The position numbers were made by a program, and so were the translations under genes. DNA of 64,000 nt from Artemisia argyi (lineage: Eukaryota > Streptophyta > Magnoliopsida > Asterales > Asteraceae): NCBI GenBank assembly GCA_030686995.1, contig CM060685.1:127063823-127127822 (forward strand), written 5' to 3'. Positions 34,801-45,777 of this stretch are shown one piece after another; position 1 is the first letter of the stretch, and the number at the start of each line of letters is the position of its first letter. The notes below the pieces were generated by a model. It was not told where the DNA came from and made no database searches. It was given only the letters and a program-made list of their open reading frames with translations.

Positions 34801-37374
34801 AGGCTGCGACTTGTAGTACATAAATTATGGCCTGTGAAGATTTGGACCCTTAGGTTTGCAATTTAGGATCTTATGGAATAACCTTGGAAATATTTGCTTT
34901 AGGTTTCTTCCCTTAGGAACTCTAGTTTTGACCGGTGAGGATTGGGTAGATTATATGATAAGACGTTGGTTAGTTATCTTTCTTCCGCATCACTCTGATT
35001 TGTGTCTCTGATTTTAGCTAAGCCTTGATAAAATCATTCGTTCTCGAGATTTAGAAGGATACTCAACATAAGTTTAGAATGCTTTGAGACTATATAGTAT
35101 TGCCTTATAGGTTTCATTTCTGAGGATTATCACTATCTTGCGAACTTCGATCCTTGATTTGTTTAGATGCCTTTCGTCTATTCAGTGAATTCTTATAAGT
35201 ATGAATCCGATGTGTTCGACACATTCTGTGGCCTTCCTTACTTTGCTCTTTCTGCAGTATTGATTTTGCCCTACCTATTCTATCTCTATGATAATCTTGT
35301 GACCTTCCATTATGAATATCTGATTTGTTCAATGCACCTGGAGATATTTGAAGATGATTTTCATTTTTCTAATCTGTTTACGTTGGAAATGTTCGATTCG
35401 ATACCACCCTGGATATGGATTTGTTGACTGAATTATTTTTGTCATCCTTGTCGATTTTTGCAACTTAAAATTCTGCACCATGGTTCCTAACCTGATAATC
35501 ATTTATGATCACCTTTGTTTTGAAAACTCGTGCGTTAATCCCTCGCAGTTGTAAATATACCTCATTTGATGAGACTTGCTTCGATAGTTATTCGGATTGC
35601 TGGAACGTTTGTCGTGTATCCTTGAAGTGTTTCTGTTTTATTCATGAAGAAGAATGAATATAGTATGAGGTGGTGGATTGATTTCTGGAAGCTAGATCAT
35701 ATCATGTTTTGTGTGAGAGAGCGAGATATTCTTAGAATTCCTTTTCGTATTCGTTATGATCTTTATGAGGGTTGTGATGCCAATTGTATTGGTTACTACT
35801 CCAACTATTCCTATGAATTTAATAAATCGTGTCTTTCATGAATACTTGGACAGTTGTCACAGTATGACATATTGGTATGTTCAGAGACGAAAGAGAAACA
35901 CGAGAATCATCCTCGTACTTTGTGTTGACATTTCTACGTTAGAAGAAGCTATGTGATATTTTCGAAGAGTAACTTTTGTGGGAGGAAGAACGAGAGGAGA
36001 ATTTCGAAGAGCTAGAAAGAGATTTGTTTCTACTTTAGAAGGAGACTTGGCAGGTTCTTATGTAACACGGGATGATTTCTGGTAATTCATCAATACATCT
36101 AGAACCATAGGAGGTGAACTACCCCACGCATGAATTGATGCAAACATGAAGAAGCTCAGGAGCAAGACGATAGAAGATTAGCTATGTTAGATGAAGAAGG
36201 GAAGCAGTTTTGAAGTGAAGCACACAGTTCTATCAACTCTATTCATCTTAGTTGTACTAATATGTATAGAGTCTTGAAGCAGGAGCTGGACGGGATGGTA
36301 TGAAGACGGTGGTGACTACATTGGTGATTCCTGCCCACAAGAGGAAGAACAACGTGAATTGAGTTGCAGTGGATCGTGTGACTAGGACGGCTCGTTTGGA
36401 AGATCGACAAAGATTTCTTTCAGCAGAAGATCATTCAAGCTACATAGCGCACCAGCAGTGATTGTGACCGAGAATCGCGTTTTGCAGCACACTTTCGAAA
36501 GACATAGAAGACTATGGAGATTTAACTCGGGATGTTAGTACAACTTCTCATCTTCAAGTGGATGGACAGACAGAGTAACTATTTGAATTTGGAAGATGTG
36601 TTGAGCGACAAATTTGACAAGTGTTTAATTTGGTTTTGTTTGCTCTCTAAGGAAGACGACATGCAAGTGACAAGAGGTTCTTTTAGGATTTTGTATGAAT
36701 GAAGATGTGGAATACATTTTGGTTGGAATAAGGTCGGAGAGCTATTTACTGAAGGTTCAGAGTCGATTACAGCAACTAATGGATTAGTTATTATTGTGGA
36801 AGAGGAATTTGGGATTTAGACTAGGAGTTGTTCCGTATGATTATTCTGCAGAGAAGAGTTAGACGTCTTGGCATTTAAGGAAGCTTTAGTTCGCGACACG
36901 TTAAATCTTGGATTCGTTCTTATCCGTACGATTATCTACCTATTCTGTTATTATGCCTTCTGATACGTTTTAATACTCTGAGTTCTGGCTTTGGCAAGTT
37001 CCTTATTCATTCATAACTTGGTAGGAGTTGATGAAGACTTATTGTTTAGTACTATCCATGTGCTTGCCTCGTAGGTATATGTGTTTCGTGTATCTTCTTG
37101 GAGGATTTCAACTATCATCTGTCATCTGCTACACATTTGTTTCGCATTCATTGGATCAGATTTATTACGATTTATGTTCTGCGGAGAGCCTGGGGCTATC
37201 CGAGTTTGTCGGGATTGAGTCACGAGAAATTTTATGTTTGTAAAGATTTTGTTGGAAGGACTTCCCCGAGCGTGAGGATAATTGTGATGTTCTTTTGTGA
37301 TTGGCTATGTCTCCGTCTAACCTTTGCGACTCCAATTTTCGAGGACGAAAATTTTCTTTTTGGAGGGGAAGAGT
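34801..37374 (+). pseudogene. pol: Gypsy-B internal region with decayed pol
   Basis: No intact ORF. Between about 36260 and 36770, reading across several frames, relics of the gypsy integrase can be recognised: MYRVLKQE-like zinc-domain sequence, VDRVTR (family VDRLTKSAHF), and DVSTTSHLQVDGQTE (family STAYHPQTDGQSER). A stretch corresponding to the YGRRCRTPLCWxEVGE motif follows near 36700. Gag, protease and RT could not be identified in 34801-36250. The end (37331-37373) has the usual GAGGACGAAAAT and GGAGGGGAAGAG before the 3' LTR. Stops and frameshifts are many, in contrast to the similar LTRs. Confidence 0.6.
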
Positions 37375-40300
37375 TGTAAAACCCTAAAATTTCGTGAACG
37401 CATTTCGTTGATAAATTGAAAACTTTAACTTAAGATGATAACGCACTTTTGGGCATTTTAAACTTTGATTATACTTATAAAATAAAGTTCTAAGCTACAC
37501 CTAATTGAATTAAACTAAATCCTAATATTTCCTAAATCATAAAAATTGGCATACTCTCAATTGGGCCTAACTAAACCAAAAATTTGGACCCTTATGTATT
37601 TGTACCATATGTTTAAGTTGAATAACCAAAAACTTGGATTTATAAAATTCACATCATACATTATCAAGTGAAAAAGGGCCAATGTATTTTAAAAGCTGTA
37701 CACACATGGTAAAAGATATATAACTACATTTAAAATGAAAACTTGGAAGAATGAGTCTCATAAGTCTTCCCTAAGACTCGGCACTATCTCCCCCTATATT
37801 TCTCACTCGTTCTCTTTATCCCAACAGAATTATACACATTCTATCTCACACACAAAACCCTAAATACTACAAACAATAATCGGCAGTTCATTCTTCCAAA
37901 ACAAGTTGCAAAAGAAGGTTTGGTGATCGATTCTTGGTGTACTAGCTTGGTTAGTGACCAGTTCGTGGGTATTTATATGTTGGGTGTGATCGCGAGAGTG
38001 AACATGATAACTTGGTGTGATCGCGGGGTTATTCGTTTGGTTTTATTCGAAGGTGTTAGTTTGGTTCGAATAGGATTTCTGGCTTGAATTCTTGGTTCTT
38101 GTTCGTGTAGCATTCGATCTAAAGGTATCCCTACCTTCATTCTTGTTCTCTCGACATGATATTTATTACGTATAATGCATAACCTAATGTTAAGATATAA
38201 TCATTTCCTAAGAATACACATGATCAGTTTACAAGTAACATGAAATGACGAATTATACTCACATAAAAAAAATGATAGAACATGGTGTCGACTTGAGAGT
38301 AATTGTTGATTTGAATCAGTTTACATACATGTTTTGTTTGATCTCTATTATTCGAATAAGAACCTCTAATATTAAACTTATAAATAAAAAGAAAACAAAC
38401 ATATGTGTCGAGCATGTAGGACTGTTAGTATATGCATGAGCAGCATGACGTATATATAGTCGCATGAAATAATATTACATGTAAAACTAATCTTTTAGTG
38501 CGTTAATTATAAGTATGCAAATAACGTATATATGGGTCACAGGAAATAATGAAAACTATAACATATACATGTCGATATCGGTTCATGTCGTACTATTCAG
38601 ATATGTTTGTTTTATGCGCATGTAATCTGGTCTTTAAAATACTTTTGTGATCTTTAAAACATGATCTAAATTAAAAAGAAAGGGTCTAGGCTAGATTTTT
38701 GTTTCTAAAAGACGAGGTCGAATATTTGCATACGTATTGATTTTCATGAAACTCGTCAAAATTAAAAATTTGGTATATAATCTCATAATTTACATATTTG
38801 TTCTTAAACTTTAATAATTGTCATAGTGAACCTAAAATTTTACTAAGTTGTCATAATAGACCTTAATCTATGAAGGTGTTATTATTTAACCATTACTTAC
38901 TAAATCATTAATAGTAACTCAAAATTTATGGAAACGACTAATTCGGAAATTATTAATTTCGGGAACTTACTTATTTGGAAAATTACTTGAAATGGAAACT
39001 TAATAATTCAGAGAAGTTACTAATTATGGAAACTTACTAAATCTGGCAAGCTACTAAAAATAGAAAGAAACCTAAAATGAGCTTATAAATAATAAGACGA
39101 TCATTAATTCGTGTAGATTTGCTGATAATGAGTAACTTCCTATCCTTGTTTCTGATATGGTTTCATTCGCGGTTTGAGGTACAGATATTCTTTTCCTTTT
39201 CAGTAGGGACTTCTCATGACTTTTCGATCCTTGACTTTGATTCTTTTGCTTTGATATGATTCATTGATATGATCCGGTTGATATTATCATTTGTTATGAT
39301 TCTGTTTGCTATCCATTCTGTTATGATGATCTGAATCTATTTGATATGAGATTCTGTTCTGTTATCTTTTGGGAGCTTTGTTGTGATTATGGATAGCTTT
39401 GCTTTGTTTGCTCTGATATGTTCTCTTCTGATGCCCGAGTTTTTAGTCTACTCATGGAGGTACCATGGGCACATCATTGATGGCACCAATGGCATGACAC
39501 TTTCTGTGGATGTGTGATTGATCCACGGCGTCCCCTTCTGTTCTGATATGATATGTGATCACTTGGCCATTATGATATGTGTATATACCTGTCATGCGAG
39601 CAGGTGTATATATATAATTTGTTTTGTAGGGGGCGTATAGATGCATCCTATGTTCTGCTTTACTTTGAGAAGACAGTGACTGGCTGTATGTGCCTTGTAC
39701 CCCTTTCAATTCTGGTACATTGGAGCTAGCTACTCCTTGTACAACTTATGATTTGACGGATATGTGATTATGTGATTTTAGACCTATTCGAGTATCTCGT
39801 TAGGTCGGCTCGTGGCTTTCCTATATTTCTTGTGTCTATTCGAGTATCTCGTTAGACAAGCCTTTGTTGATACGTGCTCTTTGATTCTTATTACTTTCTG
39901 ATTATGCTTACACTTGATCTCTTTATGATGCTTCATTCAGTTGACTTATGACATTTTTTCGGTTATTGTTGATCTCTTATGCATTTGACAGATGATATCC
40001 ATTTTAGCAGGAGCTTATGATTTCCTTTTCCTAAACTTATATATATTTCGATTATCCGTTTTGTTATATATCTGTTCACTGGGCTTTTTAAGCCAGACGC
40101 ATTTCTTTTCCTGTGGCAGGTTTTAGGTTGGAAGCTGGGTTTGGGTGAAGAGTGCATAGGAGCGTTAGTGGAATATCCCGATGATTAGAAGCCCATTTAC
40201 ATATGGACTAGACTTGGATTTAGATTCGATTAGATTTTGTTTGGATTTGTGTTTCTTCCTGTATAGAGTTAGTATTTCTTTTGTAACCTTAGAATACCTT

Positions 40301-40397
40301 TGTAACTTTATGATTATAAGTCTTCTGCTTGCGTTTTTATGTTCTGATTTGGCACCATAATGTGACATTCTGACCCTTGTCGGGTTGGGGTGTTACA
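37375..40397 (+). mobile_element. Gypsy-B 3' LTR, uninterrupted
   Basis: It is 3,023 bases, TGTAAAACCC...GGGTGTTACA, aligned over its full length with the split 5' LTR. At 39085/39086 it preserves the empty Helitron target. It is followed by TSD TAGAC. Confidence 0.92.
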
Positions 40398-40402
40398 TAG
40401 AC

Positions 40403-41103
40403 CCAAGTGTATCTTGAGTATTCATCTACTATGACAAGGGTGTACTTCGCATGATGGATGGACATTAGGCTAACATGTCCAAAAAGATCCATGTGTAGAA
40501 GATGAAGGCAACTTTTGATGGAAAAATTTTGTTTGGTTTTGAAAGAGGCCATGTTGTGTTTCCTTTCTCACAAGCTGAGCATGGTTTCTCTTTAGTAAAT
40601 ACCAGGGATGGTAAGCCAAGAACTTTGTTCTGTTTGGCAAGGTTGTTGATGTTTTTGAAATTAATATGAGAGTGTCTTTTATGCCACAACCAATTGATTG
40701 TTTCACTTGCCTTTGTGAAGAGACAAGTCTAATTTTGTGTGAGGGTTGACATATCTAACACATAGACATATTCCCTCCTGGGAGCAATCAACATAACTTC
40801 TTTGTTGGCATTAAAGATGGTTCCTCTCTTATCATCAAACTGAACTATGTATTTGGTATCACATAGTTGACTCACACTGATTAGATTGTATTTTAGACCA
40901 TTGACATAAGCAATTCTTGTAAAAACTATACCATTGTAGTTTACTAAACCATATCCTTCCGTAGCACATGATGAATTATCAGCAAATACTACTTTGGGTC
41001 CTGGTTCTTCAACATATTTATGTAGATACTGCTTCACACCAGTCATATTCCTTGAGCATCCACTATCTAGATGCCATACGGATTCCCTGGCATGTCTCTG
41101 CAC
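40403..41103 (-). pseudogene. pol: Copia-2 protease and integrase N-terminus
   Basis: The minus strand from 41103 reads ESVWHLDSGCSRNMTG, the aspartic protease active site of plant copia elements. It continues YNLISVSQLCD and a stop near 40729. Then MWHKRHSHINFKNINNLAKQN with CSACEKG (integrase zinc domain) appears, and after a shift HMDLFGHVS and LVIVDEYSRYTWV, the first catalytic Asp region. Gypsy-B (TSD TAGAC) cuts it here and it resumes at 25524. Several frameshifts break the frame. Confidence 0.88.
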
Positions 41104-41175
41104 AAATAGTAAATTGTGTTAGTTTTTCTTATGGACCCACTTCTTGGTGGGCTTAGCCTTAATGGCCTTTTTGAA

Positions 41176-42266
41176 TTATGCCATTGATTCATGGTTTGAG
41201 GTAGAGTGTATTGAGCTTCCACATGCTTTACATTTGGATGTTGATGAAGACTCGGTAGACTGAGAGGAAATGGAGGTATTACCTCTTATGGCCTGAATAA
41301 CCTGGTCATGTCCTGATGTATTATGGGAGGGATCTCCACATATATCACAACAGGGATACATCATACAATCATCAGGGAGATGATCATTGAATCCATAATA
41401 AGGACAAGGTAGGTAAGGCTTAGCCTTCAGTCTTTGTTTGGATGGAGAAGCATACTTATAAGCCGGAGCATTGTAGCTTCCTTGTGCATTCAGTGATGCA
41501 AGGTGAGATTTGTGCTCAGAAGTCCTGTGATCTTCTTGTTTGCAAATCATACAAAACATGATTCTATAGCAATTACCAGTGTGTGATTTGTGTAATTGCA
41601 TAGTTCACATCTCAGTTGGGGTTTGGATGAGGATTTTGGTTTGCTGGTGTTGGAGGAAGCTGGTGTTTTTTGTTTAACCTTTGATACAAAAGGTTTTTCA
41701 GAAGATTCAATTTTTTCAGTCAGCTTCCTTACAAGTTCAGCTAACTGATCATATTTTGAGTCAGTGCTATCAGGTTTTACTTCAGTAGGGACTGAAGGTG
41801 TGGAAGTTTGAGTGTTGACTAAGACTTCAGTGTTTGGAACAGATGTTGGTCTTTTCAAGATTGCTCTCCCTAAACCTGATTTTTCTTTGAGAGAGTGTGG
41901 TTGGTAAACAGTTGGGGTAAGGTCTGAACAAGGAGCAGCTCCCTGAAGTGGTTTCAGTGGTGGAAATGGTGATTGGGATTCTGAGTCAGACTCAGTGATG
42001 GACTCAATATGATTGTGTTCATCAGTGACCCCAAGCATACTTTTGATAGCCTGACTTTCAAGTTCCAAAATTTTCCTAGTGTTGAAATTAGGTAATTTAC
42101 TGTCAGTGTTAACTCTTTCAATCCAATCACTGGATTTTGGTACCATTTCCTTTTCAAAAGGTATGCCAGCAGGCGGAAAGGCTTTTTCACTATGACTCTC
42201 ACCTGAGGATTCAGTGAGTTGATTCTCTCCTAGTACAATTTTCTTGGTACTAGGTATGAGGCTCAC
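41176..42266 (-). pseudogene. Copia-2 gag-linked array of zinc-binding motifs
   Basis: Two overlapping frames (42266-41547 and 41601-41176), originally one, form a low-complexity Ser/Thr/Pro segment. At least four CxxC...H-type motifs follow: CELCNYTNHT, CMICKQEDHRTSEH, CDICGDPSHNTSGH and CKACGSSIHSTSNH, plus a degenerate CPYYGFNDHLPDDC. I recall this array from Asteraceae copia polyproteins, between gag knuckle and protease. It probably binds nucleic acid; that is inference from CCHC/CCHH-like spacing. A frameshift near 41570-41590 separates the two halves. Confidence 0.7.
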
Positions 42267-42805
42267 TGATTCATAAACTCTAGGGTTTTTCTGAGTCCAG
42301 CTTTCTATGACAACCTTTTCTTTCTTAAGTTCTTCTTGAAGAGCATGGTTTTCTTTTACAAGTTCTGAGTTTTGAATTTAAAGTGTGACACTTTCAAGTT
42401 TGGCTTGTTTTAAAGCAAGAAGTTCATCTCTATACTTATTTAACTCAAAGCTTAGTTTGTTGTATTTAGAAAACAGATTTAATCTTTGCTCTTCAACATA
42501 CTTAAGATCAACATTAATGTAATTTTAATTTAAGTAAGATTGCCGATCAGGATAATCATCCATAGATAGTAAGATATTTACCTTTCTCATGGTGATGCCA
42601 ACCCATTCTCCATTTCTGGCATGATTCTTTTCAACAGCCAACTTTCTATCTTCTGAGAGAGCCATCAGTGCACTGACATAAACTTCTTCATCGTCAGAAG
42701 ATACAGCTTCTTCATCCTAGTCAAAAGTTTCAGCAACTAGCCCTTTGTTTTTAGCCTGAGGAGGTTTAAGGGCTTGAGGTGACTAAGAGTTTGAGGGGGC
42801 TGCCT

Positions 42806-43946
42806 CTAGAAGTGCAAGTTTGGCCTTAGCCTTTCTATACTTAGCTTCAAAATCCTTTTATAGAAATTTTTCATTCTTGTTTTGAATAGATTGACTGGAC
42901 TGAAGCATTTTTGGTCGAAACTTGCTAGTCCCTGAAGAGGAACTGTTTTCAGAAAACTTGTATGAGGGTTCTGAGGTGGTTTTTGAGAAACAATCTTTTG
43001 CAAAGTGACCCTTTTTGCCACATTTAAAACACTCAGTGTTTTCATTTGCTTTAGCACTTGAAAAGTTTTTGTTTCTTTTAATAAAACACTTAGAGTTAGC
43101 GATGAGTGCCCTTTCCTGAAATTCTAATTGTAATTCATTAAGGTATTCCTCACTGGTTCTCTCATCAACCTCATCATCAGAGTCTTCTTGTAAATCCTGC
43201 ACGACACCATTAGAATTGAAAGCAGTGGATATGGGTGCAATGGTCAAAGGCTTCTTGGTCTCTTGAGTCTTCTTTGAATCAGGGTATCTCCTTGAGATTA
43301 AGTTGTCCTTATAGACAAACTTTCCATAGATATCAGGAAGCTCAAGATTTTGAATGTGGTTAGCATTTCTGATACCCTGAGAGAAGTTTAACCACTTCTC
43401 AAGAAGACTGTTGACAAAGCCAACATTTATCTCATGCTTAAACATGGTGACACCATCATTGGTCAAATTCATTCAAAAGGGTTTTATATCTGGTGTAAGT
43501 CTGAGAGAGTGTTTCAGAGTCCTTAGCCTTGAAGGTATTATACTTAAGTTTTAGGTCCATGATCATGTTTTTCTTGGTATCTGAGGGACCCTCAAAGTTG
43601 TGAGCCAAGTCAGTCCAGGTCTGTTTGGCAGTTGGACAGTTAATGATTGATTCCATTATATCATCAAGAAGACATGACATAATGATGCTCTTTAGGCGTT
43701 GGTCCTGATTGACCACCCTTCTCTCATCCGAAGTCCACTGAGCTTCAGGCTTTGGTAGGCCTTCAACAGTCTTAGGAACAAGGGGACCTTCATTAATAAA
43801 ATTAATGTAATAATGTTCCATTCTTGTTAAGTAGCAAAGCATATGCTTTTTCCACTTATTGAATTTTCCAACTTCAAGTCTAGGGGTTGTAGCATTATAG
43901 CTTCCTCCTTTCTTTCAACTAGTTAGGGTACATTACTTTCAGCCAT
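42806..43946 (-). pseudogene. gag: Copia-2 gag
   Basis: The start is the CAT at 43944-43946 (MAESNVP on the minus strand), with an early stop and shift before 43842. The 43842-43456 frame has the UBN2-type core (CLLDDIMESIINCPTAKQTW; YTRYKTLLNEF). After another shift, 43472-42858 continues with LPDIYGKFVYKD and the CCHC knuckle CFKCGKKGHFAKDC (about 43035-42994). At least two frameshifts. Between this and the zinc array (42267-42805) lies a Lys/Glu-rich coiled-coil-like stretch broken by stops. Confidence 0.85.
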
Positions 43947-44010
43947 GGTAGGATCTTGATTTTAAAAACCTTTGAGCACTCTTTTGTTATGAAAAGTTTT
44001 ACAAATCAGA

Positions 44011-44023
44011 GGCTCTGATACCA
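44011..44023 (-). other. Primer binding site of Copia-2 (iMet type)
   Basis: The complement reads TGGTATCAGAGCC, two bases from the LTR end at 44026. Confidence 0.88.
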
Positions 44024-44025
44024 CT

Positions 44026-44972
44026 TGTTGTTCCCTTATACTCAGTTAGTGTTAACTAGAGAGTTAAACTAACCAAGTTCCATGAATTATCAATGTAAAG
44101 ATTAATTAACAATAAGTAAACAAACGTAAAGATAAAATACCAAATATTTTTTTCAACGTTTAATTCTTATTAGAAATTAATCAAAGAATTATACCCAAGT
44201 GTTTGCGGAATAACACTTGGGATTGAGTTACAAGTGTGGTGTAGTCTCCTCACTAAACTTAAGCTAAGCTTAAGTGGAAACTATCAGGAACCACTGAGCT
44301 ATCTCAGGGACAAGGTTGCTCTTTGGATGAGAAAAAGTTTTTGTGAATGTCTAAGCATTAATTGCACAAACTTGTCAATTTTTTCTCCTTTTTATGATCA
44401 TATTTATACACAAGTAAAAATGCAACTGTTACTTAATTGACAAAAGATGACCTAAGGTAATCAGGACAAAATACTGATGTATTTTGTCTCTGTTACAAGA
44501 ACCTATTTCGGGTATAGGACAATATTACTTTCTGAGGGACAGTGATGACACAGTCCTGACATTTTGCCTTTCAAGGGAAGTTTGACTTCAACCTGATAAG
44601 GACTTCTCCATATCTTTTTCAAAAGTTTCCCGCTTTTTCCCGCCTTTCCTTCAGTCCAAGGTTCTTCAGTATTTGGTCTTCAGTCTTCAATCTTTATTCT
44701 TGATAGTTGTTGAGGAGACAGGGGTTCAGTGAGTTATTGCCGTAACTCACTGAACCCATCACCTTCTTCTTTGGCTTAGGTGCCACTCACTGAGTTTCGC
44801 CTCACTGAATGGAGAGGCTTTCTTCTTAGACTCGTCCTAAGCATCCTAAAGGCGACTCACTGAGATACTAGTCACTCAGTGACTTGAGCATTGTTGAAGG
44901 TCTTCTAACACTTAGGTTAATTTGTATTCAAATCCTTGTTTATGGTTGCTTGGGGACAGAATGGACCCAACA
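44026..44972 (-). mobile_element. Copia-2 5' LTR
   Basis: It is 947 bases; the minus strand starts TGTTGGGTCC and ends GGGAACAACA. A TATAAATA on the minus strand lies at 44401-44408. The U3 side (44720-44890) is rich in TCACTGA/TCAGTGA motifs, including a perfect hairpin at 44722-44757. Confidence 0.85.
44722..44757. repeat. Perfect 15-bp inverted repeat in Copia-2 U3
   Basis: GGGTTCAGTGAGTTA (44722-44736), six-base loop, TAACTCACTGAACCC (44743-44757). The arms contain the TCAGTGA motif repeated elsewhere in this U3. Confidence 0.8.
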
Positions 44973-45009
44973 TAAACACTATTCATCATCATCCCCAATT
45001 AATTTTCTA

Positions 45010-45209
45010 CTCCATCCGTCTCATAATTATTGTCCAAAATTTTCCTTTTATGGATGTCTCAAATTAATTGTCAACTTTCTATTTTTAGTAAAAAACAAGA
45101 GAACTTAGTAGGGGAATATTCCATTTGATTGGTTGAAAATTGTAGTAGTTCCACTTTTATTAAATTGTGTGATTGTTGTCTCCTGACAATAATTTTGAGA
45201 CGGAGGGAG
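45010..45209. mobile_element. Stowaway-type MITE
   Basis: The ends CTCCATCCGTCTCATAATTA and the complement of ATAATTTTGAGACGGAGGGAG are flanked by TA on both sides. 200 bp, no ORF. A relative in opposite orientation is at 61397-61592. Confidence 0.88.
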
Positions 45210-45221
45210 TATTATATTTAA

Positions 45222-45620
45222 GGGTAAATTGCAAAAATGGTCCATAAAGTAGCCCAAATGCGCAAGGATCATACCAAGAGGAATTTTGTTGCAAAAACGA
45301 CATTAATGTTTTCCTTTTTTTTTTTTTTTTTTTTTTTTTGCAAAACAGCCACATAGAGCTAACTTTCGTTATTTTCCTCGTTAAGTGTCACGCCACTGAG
45401 GGAAGTGTTGTCATTTCATTGATTTAGGGACAAAATATGCAATTTAAATTTTGTCTCTTTATTTCACAGCCACCACTACACAACCACCACCACCTTCTAC
45501 AACCACCCAACCACCACCATCAAATCCCATCTTTAAACTTTTGGTAATTAATACATCAAGTTTTAAAGCTTTAAAGCTTCTAACAAAGTTCATTGTAATG
45601 ATTCTTAGGCAAGTAGCCTT
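45222..45620 (+). repeat. Foldback-type repeat, copy 1
   Basis: It starts GGTAAATTGCAAAAATGGTCC, includes GCAAAACAGCCAC and AGCTAACTTTCGTTATTTTC (with a T homopolymer at 45316-45340), then a CCACCACCAC-rich arm and AAGTTTTAAAGCTTTAAAGC. The first half recurs direct at 51993-52170 and inverted at 53540-53697; the second half recurs inverted at 51795-51958. Probably a TIR transposon family; the TIR start GGTAAATTGCAAAAATGG is common in plants. Confidence 0.6.
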
Positions 45621-45777
45621 CTACCACACAACCAGCACCCCTATTGTTAGGAACAGACTTATGGCTCGATTATTTGTAGTCCCTAATTTTTTATGAAATT
45701 TCATATCACTCGTGTGGGTGTTTGATGAGTAGTTTGTGATGGCTATTAGAAACCTTAAAGATCACCTTGACTACGTG

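Larger units (their letters stand above)
40403..44972 (-). mobile_element. Copia-2: old minus-strand Ty1/copia element, 5' half
   Basis: On the minus strand: 5' LTR 44972-44026, primer site 44023-44011, gag from 43946, zinc-motif region, protease, integrase N-terminus to 40403, then the integrase continuation at 25524-25259. The remaining pol and 3' LTR lie outside the window, beyond Gypsy-A. It was the target for both large gypsy elements and is the oldest visible layer of the nest. Confidence 0.88.

Noticed and set aside
44026..44972. Possible tRNA gene near the iMet-like sequence
   Set aside because: Only the 13-base complement of the tRNA 3' end is present, which is the primer binding site; no cloverleaf could be drawn.
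45316..45340. Poly-T run as retroposon tail
   Set aside because: The homologous repeat copies at 52075 and 53650 have only short T runs, so this is a local slippage expansion.
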